A stretch of DNA of 64,000 nucleotides from Desulfobacteraceae bacterium (GTDB lineage Bacteria > Desulfobacterota > Desulfobacteria > Desulfobacterales > Desulfosarcinaceae): assembly GCA_027068085.1 (NCBI GenBank), contig JAMOUQ010000017.1:1-64000 (forward strand). The letters run 5' to 3'. Below the pieces are notes generated by a model. That model did not search any database. It was not told the origin of the DNA and saw nothing but the letters and a program-made list of their open reading frames with translations. Below, piece after piece: positions 25,653 to 34,220 of the stretch (position 1 is its first letter; every line of letters begins with the position of its first letter). Both the position numbers and the translations under genes were made by a program.

Positions 25653-26663
25653 CTAGCAGATGCGCGGCAGTTGCTCGCCTGCCAGCATGTCGATTATTCT
25701 CCGGCCGCCGATGGCGGTTTCCAGCACCACCCGGCCGGGGTGGTCATCTACCACCTCGCCGATTATGGCCGCCTTGCGGCCGCAGGGGTCCTGACAGATG
25801 GCCTCCAGGGCCGCTTCGGCCTGGGCGGCGGGAACAAGGCACAGCAGCTTGCCCTCGTTGGCCAGGTAGAGGGGGTCGAAGCCCAGCAGCTCGCAGACCC
25901 CGGCCACCTCCGGGTCCAGGGGCAGGGCCTCTTCCCGGATCCTGATGCCGACCCCTGCCTGCTGGGCGATCTCGTTCAGGGTGGTGCCCACACCCCCCCG
26001 GGTGGGATCGCGCAGGACGTGAACCCCGGGGGCGGCTGCCAGCAGCCTGGTCACCATGTGGTTCAGGGCCGCGGTGTCGCTCTTGATGTTGGTTTCAAAG
26101 CTCATCTCCTGGCGCTGGAGCATCACCGTTATGCCATGGTCGGCCATGGTGCCGCTTATGATCACCTTGTCGCCAACCGTTGCCCGCTGGCCGCCGATAT
26201 CGATCCCTTCGGGGATGACGCCGATACCGGAGGTGTTGATGAAGATCTTGTCGGCCGCTGCCCTGGGGACCACCTTGGTGTCGCCGGTGACCACCTGGAC
26301 CCCGGCCTTGTCGGCGGCCCGGCGGATGCTGGCCATGATCTTTTTCAGGTCGTCCAGGGGTAGCCCCTCTTCCATGATCAGGGCCAGGCTGAGATACAGG
26401 GGCTTGGCCCCGCACATGGCAAGGTCGTTTACCGTGCCGTTTACCGCCAGCTCGCCGATATCACCGCCGGGAAAGAAGATCGGGTCCACGGTGAAAGTAT
26501 CGGTTGAAAAGGCCAGGCGGCTGTTGCCGATTTCCAGCACGGCTCCGTCGTTGAGCTGGGCCAGCAAGGGGTTTTCCAGGGCCGGCAGCAGCAGGCCGGT
26601 CGTCAGGCGGTGGGCGATCTTGCCCCCGCTGCCGTGATCGAGCAAAATGACGTTTTCTTCCAT
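25653..26663 (-). CDS. hypE: Hydrogenase maturation protein HypE
   Basis: HypE dehydrates the thiocarboxamide on its C-terminal cysteine to thiocyanate, the cyanide source for the NiFe cofactor. The 336-residue protein begins with LLDHGSGGKIAHRL and ends in PRIC, the cysteine acceptor. ATP-binding ATPGVHVLRDPTRGGVGTT is present. I chose the ATG at 26663 because AAGGAGCC precedes it; the frame opens further upstream inside hypD. It is 4 bp from hypD. Confidence 0.96.
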   Translation of the reverse strand: MEENVILLDHGSGGKIAHRLTTGLLLPALENPLLAQLNDGAVLEIGNSRLAFSTDTFTVDPIFFPGGDIGELAVNGTVNDLAMCGAKPLYLSLALIMEEGLPLDDLKKIMASIRRAADKAGVQVVTGDTKVVPRAAADKIFINTSGIGVIPEGIDIGGQRATVGDKVIISGTMADHGITVMLQRQEMSFETNIKSDTAALNHMVTRLLAAAPGVHVLRDPTRGGVGTTLNEIAQQAGVGIRIREEALPLDPEVAGVCELLGFDPLYLANEGKLLCLVPAAQAEAALEAICQDPCGRKAAIIGEVVDDHPGRVVLETAIGGRRIIDMLAGEQLPRIC

Positions 26664-26667
26664 TTTA

Positions 26668-27768
26668 TCAGGCTCCTTCATGGCGACCGTAACGGTAGTA
26701 GGCCGCGCAGGTCCCCTCGCTTGATACCATGCACGGTCCCACCGGTTGCGTGGGAGTGCAGGGCTTGCCGAAAAGGGCGCACTGGGGCGGGGTCTTGATA
26801 CCGGCCAGGACCTGGCCGCAGGCACAGCCGGCCGGCTCCGGAACCGGGACAGGTTCGATGCCGAGACGGGCCACGGCGTCGTGGCCGGCCAATTCTTTCC
26901 TGAAGACCAGGCCGCTGCCGGCCATGGTTCCCAGGCCCCGCCACTGGGCGTCGGCCACCTGGAAGACCTGTTGCATCAGCGCCCGGGCCTTGGGGTTGCC
27001 CTGGTCGGAAACGGCCCGCCGGTAGCGGTTTTCCAGGGCCGGCCGGCCGCTTTCGATCTGTCTTGCCAGGGCCAGGATCCCTTCCAGGATGTCGGCCGGT
27101 TCGAAACCGGTCACGGCACAGGGGATCCGGTGGCGGTCGAAAAACTCGCGGTAGCCTTCCAGGCCGATGATGACCGATACGTGGCCCGGCAGGATGAAAC
27201 CGTCGATCCTGATCTCCGGATTGGAGGCCAGCACTTCAAGGGCCGGGGGCACTATCTTGTGGGCCGGGTAGACCAGGAAGTTTGTGATTCCGGACTGCCT
27301 GGCATGGAGGACGGCGGCGGCAATGGTCGGGGCGGTGGTCTCGAAACCGACTCCCAGGAAGACCACCGGCCGGTCGGGATTGGCGCGGGCAATATCGACA
27401 GCGTCCATGGTGGAATAGACCACCCGCACGTCGGCTCCGCGGGCCTTTTCCCGCTGAAGGGAAGACCCGCTGCCCGGAACCCGCATCAGGTCGCCGAAAG
27501 TGGTGACGATCACTTCCGGGTTTCGGGCCAGCCCGACAAAGGCGTCGATGTCGGCCTGGGAGGTCACGCAGACAGGGCAGCCCGGGCCCGAGATGAGGGT
27601 GATCTGTTCGGGCAGCAGCGAGCGGATGCCGTGGCGGAAGATGGACATGGTATGGGTGCCGCAGACTTCCATCAGCCGGATGGGCCGGCGGCAGACCCGG
27701 CGGATCCGGGCGGCCAGGTTGCGGGCAATCTCCGGATCACGGTATTCGGCAGCGTGCTTGATGGCCAT
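26668..27768 (-). CDS. hypD: Hydrogenase maturation protein HypD
   Basis: HypD is the iron-sulfur scaffold that, with HypC, assembles Fe(CN)2CO. The 366-residue protein has the conserved CGTHTMSIFRHGI and ISGPGCPVCVTSQ motifs near residues 40-75, followed by GFETTAPTIAA. Downstream cysteines sit in CACGQVLAG and ALFGKPC. Arrangement and length match HypD. It is 12 bp downstream of hypF. Confidence 0.96.
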   Translation of the reverse strand: MAIKHAAEYRDPEIARNLAARIRRVCRRPIRLMEVCGTHTMSIFRHGIRSLLPEQITLISGPGCPVCVTSQADIDAFVGLARNPEVIVTTFGDLMRVPGSGSSLQREKARGADVRVVYSTMDAVDIARANPDRPVVFLGVGFETTAPTIAAAVLHARQSGITNFLVYPAHKIVPPALEVLASNPEIRIDGFILPGHVSVIIGLEGYREFFDRHRIPCAVTGFEPADILEGILALARQIESGRPALENRYRRAVSDQGNPKARALMQQVFQVADAQWRGLGTMAGSGLVFRKELAGHDAVARLGIEPVPVPEPAGCACGQVLAGIKTPPQCALFGKPCTPTQPVGPCMVSSEGTCAAYYRYGRHEGA

Positions 27769-27780
27769 GGGTAATTACCT

Positions 27781-30075
27781 TCAAATGTCGTTTTCTGCCA
27801 GACAGCTGGCGGCCGCCACTGCCTGGCCCAGGCTGATTCCGCCGTCGTTGGCCGGAACCAGGCTGTGGGTAAGGACCTGGAAGCCGGCTTTTGTAAGGGC
27901 CGCCGCCAGGCCTTCGGTCAGGATCCGGTTCTGAAAGCACCCCCCGCTGAGGGCCACCCGGTCCAGATGGTGCTTTTCCCGGAGCTCCAGACAGAGCCTG
28001 GTGAAAAGTTCGATCAGGGTGGCGTGAAAGCGGGCTCCGATGACAAAGGCCGGCACCTTCTCCTGGATGTCGGCCACCAGGGCAGTGATGATCGGCTCTA
28101 TCCGGACCTGCCAGGGCCCCTGTTGCGGACGGCTCCATTGGAAAGGATAGCAGCCGAAGTTTTCCTTGTCGGTTATCATCTCCAGTTCCATGGCCGCCTG
28201 GCCTTCGAAGGCCGCTTCCTGGCGCAACCCCACCAGGGAGGCCACCGCATCGAAGAGGCGGCCCATGCTGGAGGTCAGGGGCGTGTTGACCCTTTTGCGG
28301 GTCATTTCGGCCACCACGGCCAGCCGGCCCTGGTCCACCTGCCGCAGCAGGGGCAGGTCCAGCTCCAGGGCACGCTTGCCGTATACCTGCAGGAGGATGG
28401 CCAGGGCCGTGCGCCAGGGCTGCCTGACGGCTGCGGCGCTTCCGGGCAGGAGGAAGTTTTCCAGGTGGGCGACCCGGCTGAATTCCTTGCAGTCGGCCAC
28501 CAGGACCTCGCCGCCCCAGACCGTGCCGTCCGGTCCGTATCCTGTGCCGTCGAAGGCCAGGCCGATCACCTTGCCGTCGGCCTTGTTCTCCGCCAGGCAG
28601 GCGGCGATATGGGCATGGTGATGCTGGACCCTGATCACCGGCAGCTTGTCTTGTGACAGGGCGTAGGCCGTGCTGAGGTAGTCCGGATGCATGTCGCAGG
28701 CCAGGCAGGCCGGCTCGACGTCCAGGATGCGCCGGAGATGATCGATGGTCTTGCGGAAGTGGTTTTCGGCAGCCAGGTTCTCCAGGTCGCCGATGTGCTG
28801 GCTGACAAAGGCCCGGTCCTTCTTGGTCAGGCAGACGGTGTTTTTCAGCTCCGCTCCGCAGGCCAGGACCGGGGTTATTTTACGCCGCAGAAAAACCGGC
28901 TCCGGCACGTAGCCCCGGCTGCGGCGCAGAAACCGGGCCGTGCCGCCACAAAAATGGACCACCGAATCGTCGCAGCGCAGGTAGATGTCGCGGTCGTGGA
29001 CCAGAAAGTAGTCGGCAATGCCGGCCAGGCGCTCGAAAGCCTCCTGGTTGGCGATGCAGATGGGCTCCTGGCTGATATTGGCGCTGGTCATAACCAGGGC
29101 CGGGAATCTTTCCTCCAGCAGGAGGTAGTGCAGGGGGGTGTAGGGGAGCATGACTCCCAGGTAGCGGTTGCGCGGGGCAACCTGGTAGGCCAGCACCGGC
29201 GGGGTCCTGCGTTCCAGCAGGACGATGGGCCGCTGCCGGCTTTCCAGCAGCCGGGCCTCGGCCTCGGTATAGAGGGCGAAGGCGGCCACCTTTTCCAGGC
29301 TGGCGGCCATGACGGCAAAGGGCTTTTCCTCGCGCCTTTTCCTGCGCCGCAGCCGGGAGACCGCCTGGTCGTTGGCGGCGTCCACGGCCAGGTGAAATCC
29401 TCCCAGACCCTTGATGGCCACGATCTGTCCTTGGGCCAGCAGTTCGGCGGCGGCCCGGACGGGATCGCCGGCCGTTACCTTGGCCTGCCGGGCGTCGAGC
29501 AGTTCGACCTGCGGACCGCAGTCCGGGCAGGCGTTGGGCTGGGCATGAAAGCGGCGATCCGAAGGATCGTCGTATTCTGCCTGGCAGCGGGGACACATGG
29601 TAAAGTGGCGCATGGAAGTCTTGGGACGGTCGTAGGGCACGTCCTCGATGATGGTGTAACGCGGGCCGCAGTTGGTGCAGTTTATGAAAGGATAGCGAAA
29701 GCGGCGGTCGGCCGGGTTGCGCATCTCTTCCAGGCAGTCCCGGCAGACGCAGACATCAGGTGATATCAGGGTCGCCCGCCCGGCCTCAGCGCTGCTGGCG
29801 GCGATCCTGAAAGAGGTGTAACCATCTACCTTCTGCTTTTCGATCTCCAGGGAGACGATCCTGGCCAGGGGCGGGGCCTGGGACCGGAGGCGCTCGACAA
29901 AGGCCCCGATTTTTTCCTGGTCGGCCTCGGCTATTATCAGCACCCCCCGGGAGGTATTGGATACCTCGCCTTTGATGCCCAGTTCAGAGGCAAGCTGGAA
30001 GACAAAGGGCCGGAAACCGACTCCCTGCACGATGCCGTTTATCCGGATCCGGCGGCAAACCAGGTTGCGGCCCAT
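27781..30075 (-). CDS. hypF: Carbamoyltransferase HypF
   Basis: HypF uses carbamoyl phosphate and ATP to carbamoylate the HypE cysteine, the first step to the cyanide ligands. The 764-residue protein has an N-terminal acylphosphatase domain with GIVQGVGFRPF (14-24). Two zinc fingers follow (CRDC to CTNC, and CPRC to CPDC, about 105-185), then a YrdC-like domain near 200-380. A Kae1-like C-terminal domain contains HHHAH. All four blocks are intact. It lies 12 bp after hypC. Confidence 0.96.
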   Translation of the reverse strand: MGRNLVCRRIRINGIVQGVGFRPFVFQLASELGIKGEVSNTSRGVLIIAEADQEKIGAFVERLRSQAPPLARIVSLEIEKQKVDGYTSFRIAASSAEAGRATLISPDVCVCRDCLEEMRNPADRRFRYPFINCTNCGPRYTIIEDVPYDRPKTSMRHFTMCPRCQAEYDDPSDRRFHAQPNACPDCGPQVELLDARQAKVTAGDPVRAAAELLAQGQIVAIKGLGGFHLAVDAANDQAVSRLRRRKRREEKPFAVMAASLEKVAAFALYTEAEARLLESRQRPIVLLERRTPPVLAYQVAPRNRYLGVMLPYTPLHYLLLEERFPALVMTSANISQEPICIANQEAFERLAGIADYFLVHDRDIYLRCDDSVVHFCGGTARFLRRSRGYVPEPVFLRRKITPVLACGAELKNTVCLTKKDRAFVSQHIGDLENLAAENHFRKTIDHLRRILDVEPACLACDMHPDYLSTAYALSQDKLPVIRVQHHHAHIAACLAENKADGKVIGLAFDGTGYGPDGTVWGGEVLVADCKEFSRVAHLENFLLPGSAAAVRQPWRTALAILLQVYGKRALELDLPLLRQVDQGRLAVVAEMTRKRVNTPLTSSMGRLFDAVASLVGLRQEAAFEGQAAMELEMITDKENFGCYPFQWSRPQQGPWQVRIEPIITALVADIQEKVPAFVIGARFHATLIELFTRLCLELREKHHLDRVALSGGCFQNRILTEGLAAALTKAGFQVLTHSLVPANDGGISLGQAVAAASCLAENDI

Positions 30076-30087
30076 GGCTCCTCCAGG

Positions 30088-30333
30088 TCAGTCCTGTTTC
30101 CGGCTTTTGCTGCTTTCGGCCAGGCCGGCCGCCTGGCGCAGCAGCCGGATCGATTCAAGGGCCGTGGCTTCGTCGAGCTTCTGGATGGCAAAGCCGGCAT
30201 GGACGATGACATAGTCACCGACCCTGGCGTCTTCCAGCAGCATCAGGCTCGCCTGACGGCGGACACCATCGACGTCGATGGTGGCCATCTGATTATCGAT
30301 CGAAACTATCTTGGAAGGTATGGCTAGGCACAT
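30088..30333 (-). CDS. hypC: Hydrogenase maturation chaperone HypC
   Basis: The 81-residue protein begins MCLAIPSK. Cys2 is the residue that binds the Fe(CN)2CO unit and the hydrogenase large-subunit precursor. A conserved GDYVIVHAGFAI segment follows. It lies between the maturation protease and hypF. hypA and hypB are not in this window and must be elsewhere if nickel insertion is standard. Confidence 0.95.
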   Translation of the reverse strand: MCLAIPSKIVSIDNQMATIDVDGVRRQASLMLLEDARVGDYVIVHAGFAIQKLDEATALESIRLLRQAAGLAESSKSRKQD

Positions 30334-30354
30334 GGTTGAACCTTCTTTGATCCT

Positions 30355-30879
30355 TCAGGTGGGCAGGCCGATATCGACCCTGCCCAGGGGCTTGGGCCTT
30401 TTTTTGGCTTTTACGCCCAGCCGTTCCAGTTCGGCCAGCACCATGGCCACCAGCTCGTCGATCTTGCCGGCCACGGTGGCGGTCAGTTCCAGGCCGAAGG
30501 TTTGCATGTCTTCGGGCTCGACGCCGATGATCACCGTTTCCGGCCGGCTGTCGATGGCCTCGCACATGGTCAGGGCCTCCAGCAGGTCCACCTGGTGGAG
30601 CGAATTTTTGGCCAGGATCCGGCTGGGGATCTGATCGCCGGCCAGCCGGTGAAGGTCTCCCGGCTGCCCGCCGTTGCATACGGCGTCCACCACTATCAGG
30701 TGATCGGCCGAGGCGATCACCCCCATCAGGTGCACCCCCAGCACTCCGCCGTCGACCACCACCACGTTGTCGGGAAAGCTGTAACGCTGTTCCAGGACCT
30801 GGGCAACCTTGATGCCGACACCCTCATCGGAGTAGAGCACGTTGCCCACGCCCAGAACCGTGATTTGCGGCCCGCTCAT
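30355..30879 (-). CDS. Hydrogenase maturation protease (HyaD/HynC type)
   Basis: This endopeptidase removes the C-terminal tail of the [NiFe] large subunit after nickel insertion. The 174-residue protein has the start LGVGNVLYSDEGVG with the nickel-sensing acidic residue and the following VDGGVLGVHLMG with the conserved Asp. The expected substrate, HynA at 31009-32658, keeps a 15-residue tail after its last His. It is separated from hynA by a terminator, so it probably has some independent expression and leads the hyp operon. Confidence 0.92.
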   Translation of the reverse strand: MSGPQITVLGVGNVLYSDEGVGIKVAQVLEQRYSFPDNVVVVDGGVLGVHLMGVIASADHLIVVDAVCNGGQPGDLHRLAGDQIPSRILAKNSLHQVDLLEALTMCEAIDSRPETVIIGVEPEDMQTFGLELTATVAGKIDELVAMVLAELERLGVKAKKRPKPLGRVDIGLPT

Positions 30880-30952
30880 CTTTCGGTATCGTCCTTTCCT
30901 TCAAGCCGCTTACCATATCACCAGGCGCCTGCCCGGGGCAAGCGGATCGGCG

Positions 30953-30989
30953 AAAAAAATCCCGGCCCCCGTATTACGAAGGCCGGGAT
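30953..30989 (-). terminator. Rho-independent terminator after hynA
   Basis: On the minus strand, ATCCCGGCC and GGCCGGGAT form a perfect 9-bp stem (30959-30989), followed by seven T residues. It separates hynBA from the downstream protease-hyp genes and may act as an attenuator. Confidence 0.85.
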
Positions 30990-31008
30990 GAATTAGCCGT
31001 TCCAGCTC

Positions 31009-32658
31009 CTAGACCACCCTGATCTTGTAGACCTCGTTGGTCCGCGGGTCGATCACATGGACGGCGCAGGCGATGCAGGGGTCGAAGGAATGGACGGTAC
31101 GCAGGATCTCCAGGGGCCGTTTGGGATCGGCAATCGGTGTGCCGATGAGGGCTTCTTCCACCGGTCCCAGGTTGCCCTTGGCGTCGCGCGGACCCAGGTT
31201 CCAGGTTGACGGAACCACGTACTGGTAATTCTTGATCTTCTTGTTCTCGATCTTGACCCAGTGGCCGAGAGCGCCGCGGGGCACGTCGTTGAGGCCGACA
31301 CCCATGGACTTGTCCGGAATTTCATACGGCTCGTAAGTCTTGGTGTCGCCGTTTTTGATGTTTTCCACCAGCTCCATGACCCAGCCCTGCATGGCCTGGC
31401 CGATGGCCACGGTTTCCAGGGCCCGGGCGGCGGTTCGGCCGAGGGTGGAGAACAGGGCCGTGGCCGGAATGCCCAGCTTCTTGAGGGTGGAGTCCACCAG
31501 CGGCTTGATGTCCTTGTGTCCCTTGGCATAGGCCACCAGGACGCGGGCCAGCGGGCCGACTTCACAGGCCATGCCGTCGTAGCGCGGAGCTTTCATCCAG
31601 GAGTACTTGCCGTCGCCGGGGCGGTATTTCGGGTTTTCCTGCAGCGGCTTGGTCTCACCCTCGTAGGGATGCTTGGGGCTGCCGTTTTCGTACCAGGCCC
31701 GGGTCACGTCTTCGGTTACCTTGGCCGCGTCGGCCATCACGGGGTTGGCCAGGTCGCGCTTCTTGATCACGCCGCGCGGCATATAGAGGCTGTCGGGCTC
31801 CTTGTCGGACTGGGGGAAATCGCCCCAGGCCAGGAAATTGGTGGTTCCGCCGATGCCGCCCCAGTCCTTGTAGAAGGAGGCCACGGCCAGCAGATCGGGG
31901 ATGTAGACGTTGCGGATGAAATCGTCGGTTTCCTTGGTGATGTAGAGAAACTCGGCGATACGGTCCGGTTTCAGGTCGGCCACCGCGGTCACCCCGCCGG
32001 GTACCAGTGACTGGGGATGGGGGTTTTTCCCGCCGAAGATGGCATGCAGCCGGGCGGTACGGGCCTGCATCCGCAGGGCCTCGATGTAGTGGGCCGCGGC
32101 CATCAGGTTGGCCTCGGGCGGCAGCTTGTAGGCCGGATGGCCCCAGTAGGCGTTGGAGAACGGTCCCAGCTGGCCGCTGTCCACAAAAGTCTGCAGCCTT
32201 TGCTGGACTTCTTTGAAATAGGTGGTGCCGCCGAACTTGGCGTTGGACACGTTGTCGGCCAGGGCGGCGGTCTTCTTGGGATCGGCCTTCAGGGCGCTTA
32301 CGATATCGACCCAGTCCAGGGCGTGCAGATGGTAGAAGTGGACCAGGTGGTCATGCTGATACTGGGCGCCGTGGAGCAGGTTGCGGATCAGGCGGGCGTT
32401 TTTGGGAATCTTGACGCCGAAGGCGTCGTCTGCGGCCCGCACTGCAGCCAGGGCGTGGATGTAGGTACACACCCCGCATGAACGCTGGACGAAGTGCTGC
32501 GCGTCCCGCGGGTCACGTCCCTGGAGCATTATTTCGATGCCGCGGAACATCTGCCCGGAACTCCAGGCGTTTACTACCTTGCCACCTTTGATTTCGACTT
32601 CGATCCGAAGGTGGCCTTCTATTCTGGTAATCGGATCTACAATTATACGCTTGCCCAT
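31009..32658 (-). CDS. hynA: Periplasmic [NiFe] hydrogenase large subunit
   Basis: This subunit carries the NiFe active site for H2 oxidation in the periplasm. The 549-residue protein has the N-terminal L1 motif RSCGVCTYIH near residue 59 and the C-terminal motif DPCIACAVH. All four nickel ligands are cysteine, with no selenocysteine. A 15-residue tail ending in KIRVV follows the last His and should be cleaved by the maturation protease. It has no signal of its own and would be co-exported with the Tat-targeted small subunit. Confidence 0.96.
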   Translation of the reverse strand: MGKRIIVDPITRIEGHLRIEVEIKGGKVVNAWSSGQMFRGIEIMLQGRDPRDAQHFVQRSCGVCTYIHALAAVRAADDAFGVKIPKNARLIRNLLHGAQYQHDHLVHFYHLHALDWVDIVSALKADPKKTAALADNVSNAKFGGTTYFKEVQQRLQTFVDSGQLGPFSNAYWGHPAYKLPPEANLMAAAHYIEALRMQARTARLHAIFGGKNPHPQSLVPGGVTAVADLKPDRIAEFLYITKETDDFIRNVYIPDLLAVASFYKDWGGIGGTTNFLAWGDFPQSDKEPDSLYMPRGVIKKRDLANPVMADAAKVTEDVTRAWYENGSPKHPYEGETKPLQENPKYRPGDGKYSWMKAPRYDGMACEVGPLARVLVAYAKGHKDIKPLVDSTLKKLGIPATALFSTLGRTAARALETVAIGQAMQGWVMELVENIKNGDTKTYEPYEIPDKSMGVGLNDVPRGALGHWVKIENKKIKNYQYVVPSTWNLGPRDAKGNLGPVEEALIGTPIADPKRPLEILRTVHSFDPCIACAVHVIDPRTNEVYKIRVV

Positions 32659-32715
32659 ATGATCTCCTCCCTATTGACTGGAAAAGGATTTTCCTTTTTT
32701 AGTCCGGTCGCTGAA

Positions 32716-33657
32716 TTACATTTCCTCATAAAACGGTGTGAACTTGTCCCAGAAGTCCGGCTCGCTGCAGCCGATGCAGGGATGGCCCGCTTCCACCGGC
32801 CAGCTGGTGCCGTCGTTGAACTTGGCGATGGGACAGTTGTTGTAGGTTTCAGGACCCCGGCAACCGACCTTGTAGAGGCAGTAACCGGCGGCGGCTTCCT
32901 CGGACCCGAACTGCTCGACGAATTCGTCGTTTTCGAAATGGGCCCGCCGCGGGCACTGGTCGTGGATTGCCTTGCCGTAGGCAAACAGGGGCCGGCCGAG
33001 TTCATCCAGTTCCGGCAGTTTGCCCAGGAGGAGATAATTTACAACGGTGCCCACCAGGTTGATGGGATTGGGCGGGCAGCCGGGAATGTTGAGGGTCTTG
33101 ATGCCCAGGGCGTCGGCCACGCTCTTGTATCCGCCGGGATTGGGCTTGGCGGCCGGCAGTCCGCCGAAAGAGGAGCACGAGCCGAGGCAGATGACGGCGG
33201 CGGCTTTGGGGCATATGTCTTTGGCTATTTCCAGGAAGGTGCGGCCGGCGACCTTGCCGTAGCCTCCGTCGAACTTGGTGGCGATGGCGCCTTCCACCAC
33301 GCAGATGAATTTGCCCTTGTATTTTTCGGCTGCCTTGTGGAGCTGTTCTTCTGCCTGGTGCCCGGCGGCGGCCATGATGGTCTCATGGTACTCGACCGAG
33401 AGTATTTCCAGAACAAGCTCGTCGACGAACGGATAGGCAGAGCGCAGGAAAGCTTCCGAACAACCGGTGCATTCGGCAAAATGGAGCCATATCACCGGAG
33501 GACGTTGCTTGGGAGCGGCAAAGACCTCTGCAACTTTGGGAACGAAGGAAGATGAAAGTCCCAGGGCGGCGGTCAATGCCGTGCAGTACTTCATGAAGTC
33601 CCTTCGTGAGACCCCCTTCCGTTCCAACCTCTCGTAGAATTCTTTTTCCCTGTCCAT
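32716..33657 (-). CDS. hynB: Periplasmic [NiFe] hydrogenase small subunit, Tat-exported
   Basis: This subunit holds the three iron-sulfur clusters. The 313-residue protein has a twin-arginine signal SRRDFMKYC near residues 17-25 with cleavage near AEVFA. The proximal cluster motif is AECTGCSEA. The WPVEAGHPCIGCSEPDF segment places Pro where a cysteine would complete a fourth ligand, as in [3Fe-4S] medial-cluster enzymes of the D. gigas type. There is no C-terminal anchor, so the enzyme is soluble. The ATG at 33657 is fixed by GGAGGT just upstream; the frame runs on to 33894 without support. hynA follows 57 bp later. Confidence 0.96.
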   Translation of the reverse strand: MDREKEFYERLERKGVSRRDFMKYCTALTAALGLSSSFVPKVAEVFAAPKQRPPVIWLHFAECTGCSEAFLRSAYPFVDELVLEILSVEYHETIMAAAGHQAEEQLHKAAEKYKGKFICVVEGAIATKFDGGYGKVAGRTFLEIAKDICPKAAAVICLGSCSSFGGLPAAKPNPGGYKSVADALGIKTLNIPGCPPNPINLVGTVVNYLLLGKLPELDELGRPLFAYGKAIHDQCPRRAHFENDEFVEQFGSEEAAAGYCLYKVGCRGPETYNNCPIAKFNDGTSWPVEAGHPCIGCSEPDFWDKFTPFYEEM

Positions 33658-34220
33658 TGGCACCTCCTGATGCTGTTGATGATCATAATTGCACTTTGGT
33701 GGAAATATCGAAAGCCGGTCCGAAGTCTTCCGCGACCGGACGCTTTCTGTCCGGTGCTTTGCCGGACTGGCAAGCAATCGCAAAAAACCCCTTCTGGCAT
33801 TCAGCACAATCTTGCCGGCAGATACCCGGGACCTTGCCGCAACAATAGGCCTGCCTCCGGCCGTCTCCCGAACCAAAAAGAGGCCGGCGGCCACGGTATG
33901 AACAGCTTTGCCAAAGTGCTGACTTCTATATTACACCCTTCCCCGGCCGGCAACGCCATTTGACCACTCCCGCAGGGGGGGCGATGGATGCATTAAGAAC
34001 TGTTTGTCTTGTTTAAAATTATCTGCGGTTTGATTCTTCCCGGCCTGACCGGATCAGGGCCTGCCTGCCGGAAATTTAGACCGACCAAACACCTGTCTAC
34101 AACTTTTTGTAAAAACTAAATAACATTTGAATGTTTAAAAAAAATTGAATACTAAGTCAAGGAAAAAGCCGTACGGGAAGCCAGATCAGAGACAACCATC
34201 GCAGACAAGGAGAATCCTGC
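33658..34220. promoter_or_regulatory. 563-bp divergent control region of hynBA and the LivK-like gene
   Basis: No gene is supported here. On the hynB side, ACCGGAC and GTCCGGT form a 7-bp hairpin (33735-33755) about 80 bp upstream of the hynB start. On the other side, the DNA becomes AT-rich from about 34081. AACATT and AATGTT form a perfect palindrome with a 2-bp centre (34122-34135). TTGAAT (34127) and TACTAA (34150) are 17 bp apart and could be the promoter, with the palindrome overlapping its -35. I looked for a sigma-54 GG-N10-GC pair and found none. Confidence 0.4.

Noticed and set aside
24700-25656. Long open frames antisense to real genes, here and also at 1233-2741, 39126-41177, 42832-45483, 50317-52812 and 54607-56400
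   Set aside because: They mirror strongly supported genes, are rich in Gly, Pro, His and Arg, lack ribosome sites, and arise from high GC content.
31009-32658. [NiFeSe] hydrogenase
   Set aside because: The C-terminal motif is DPCIAC with cysteine codons and no in-frame TGA; the small subunit keeps the Pro typical of a [3Fe-4S] medial cluster.
33658-33894. N-terminal extension of the hydrogenase small subunit
   Set aside because: A strong ribosome site and a Tat signal define the start at 33657; the upstream residues are not signal-like.
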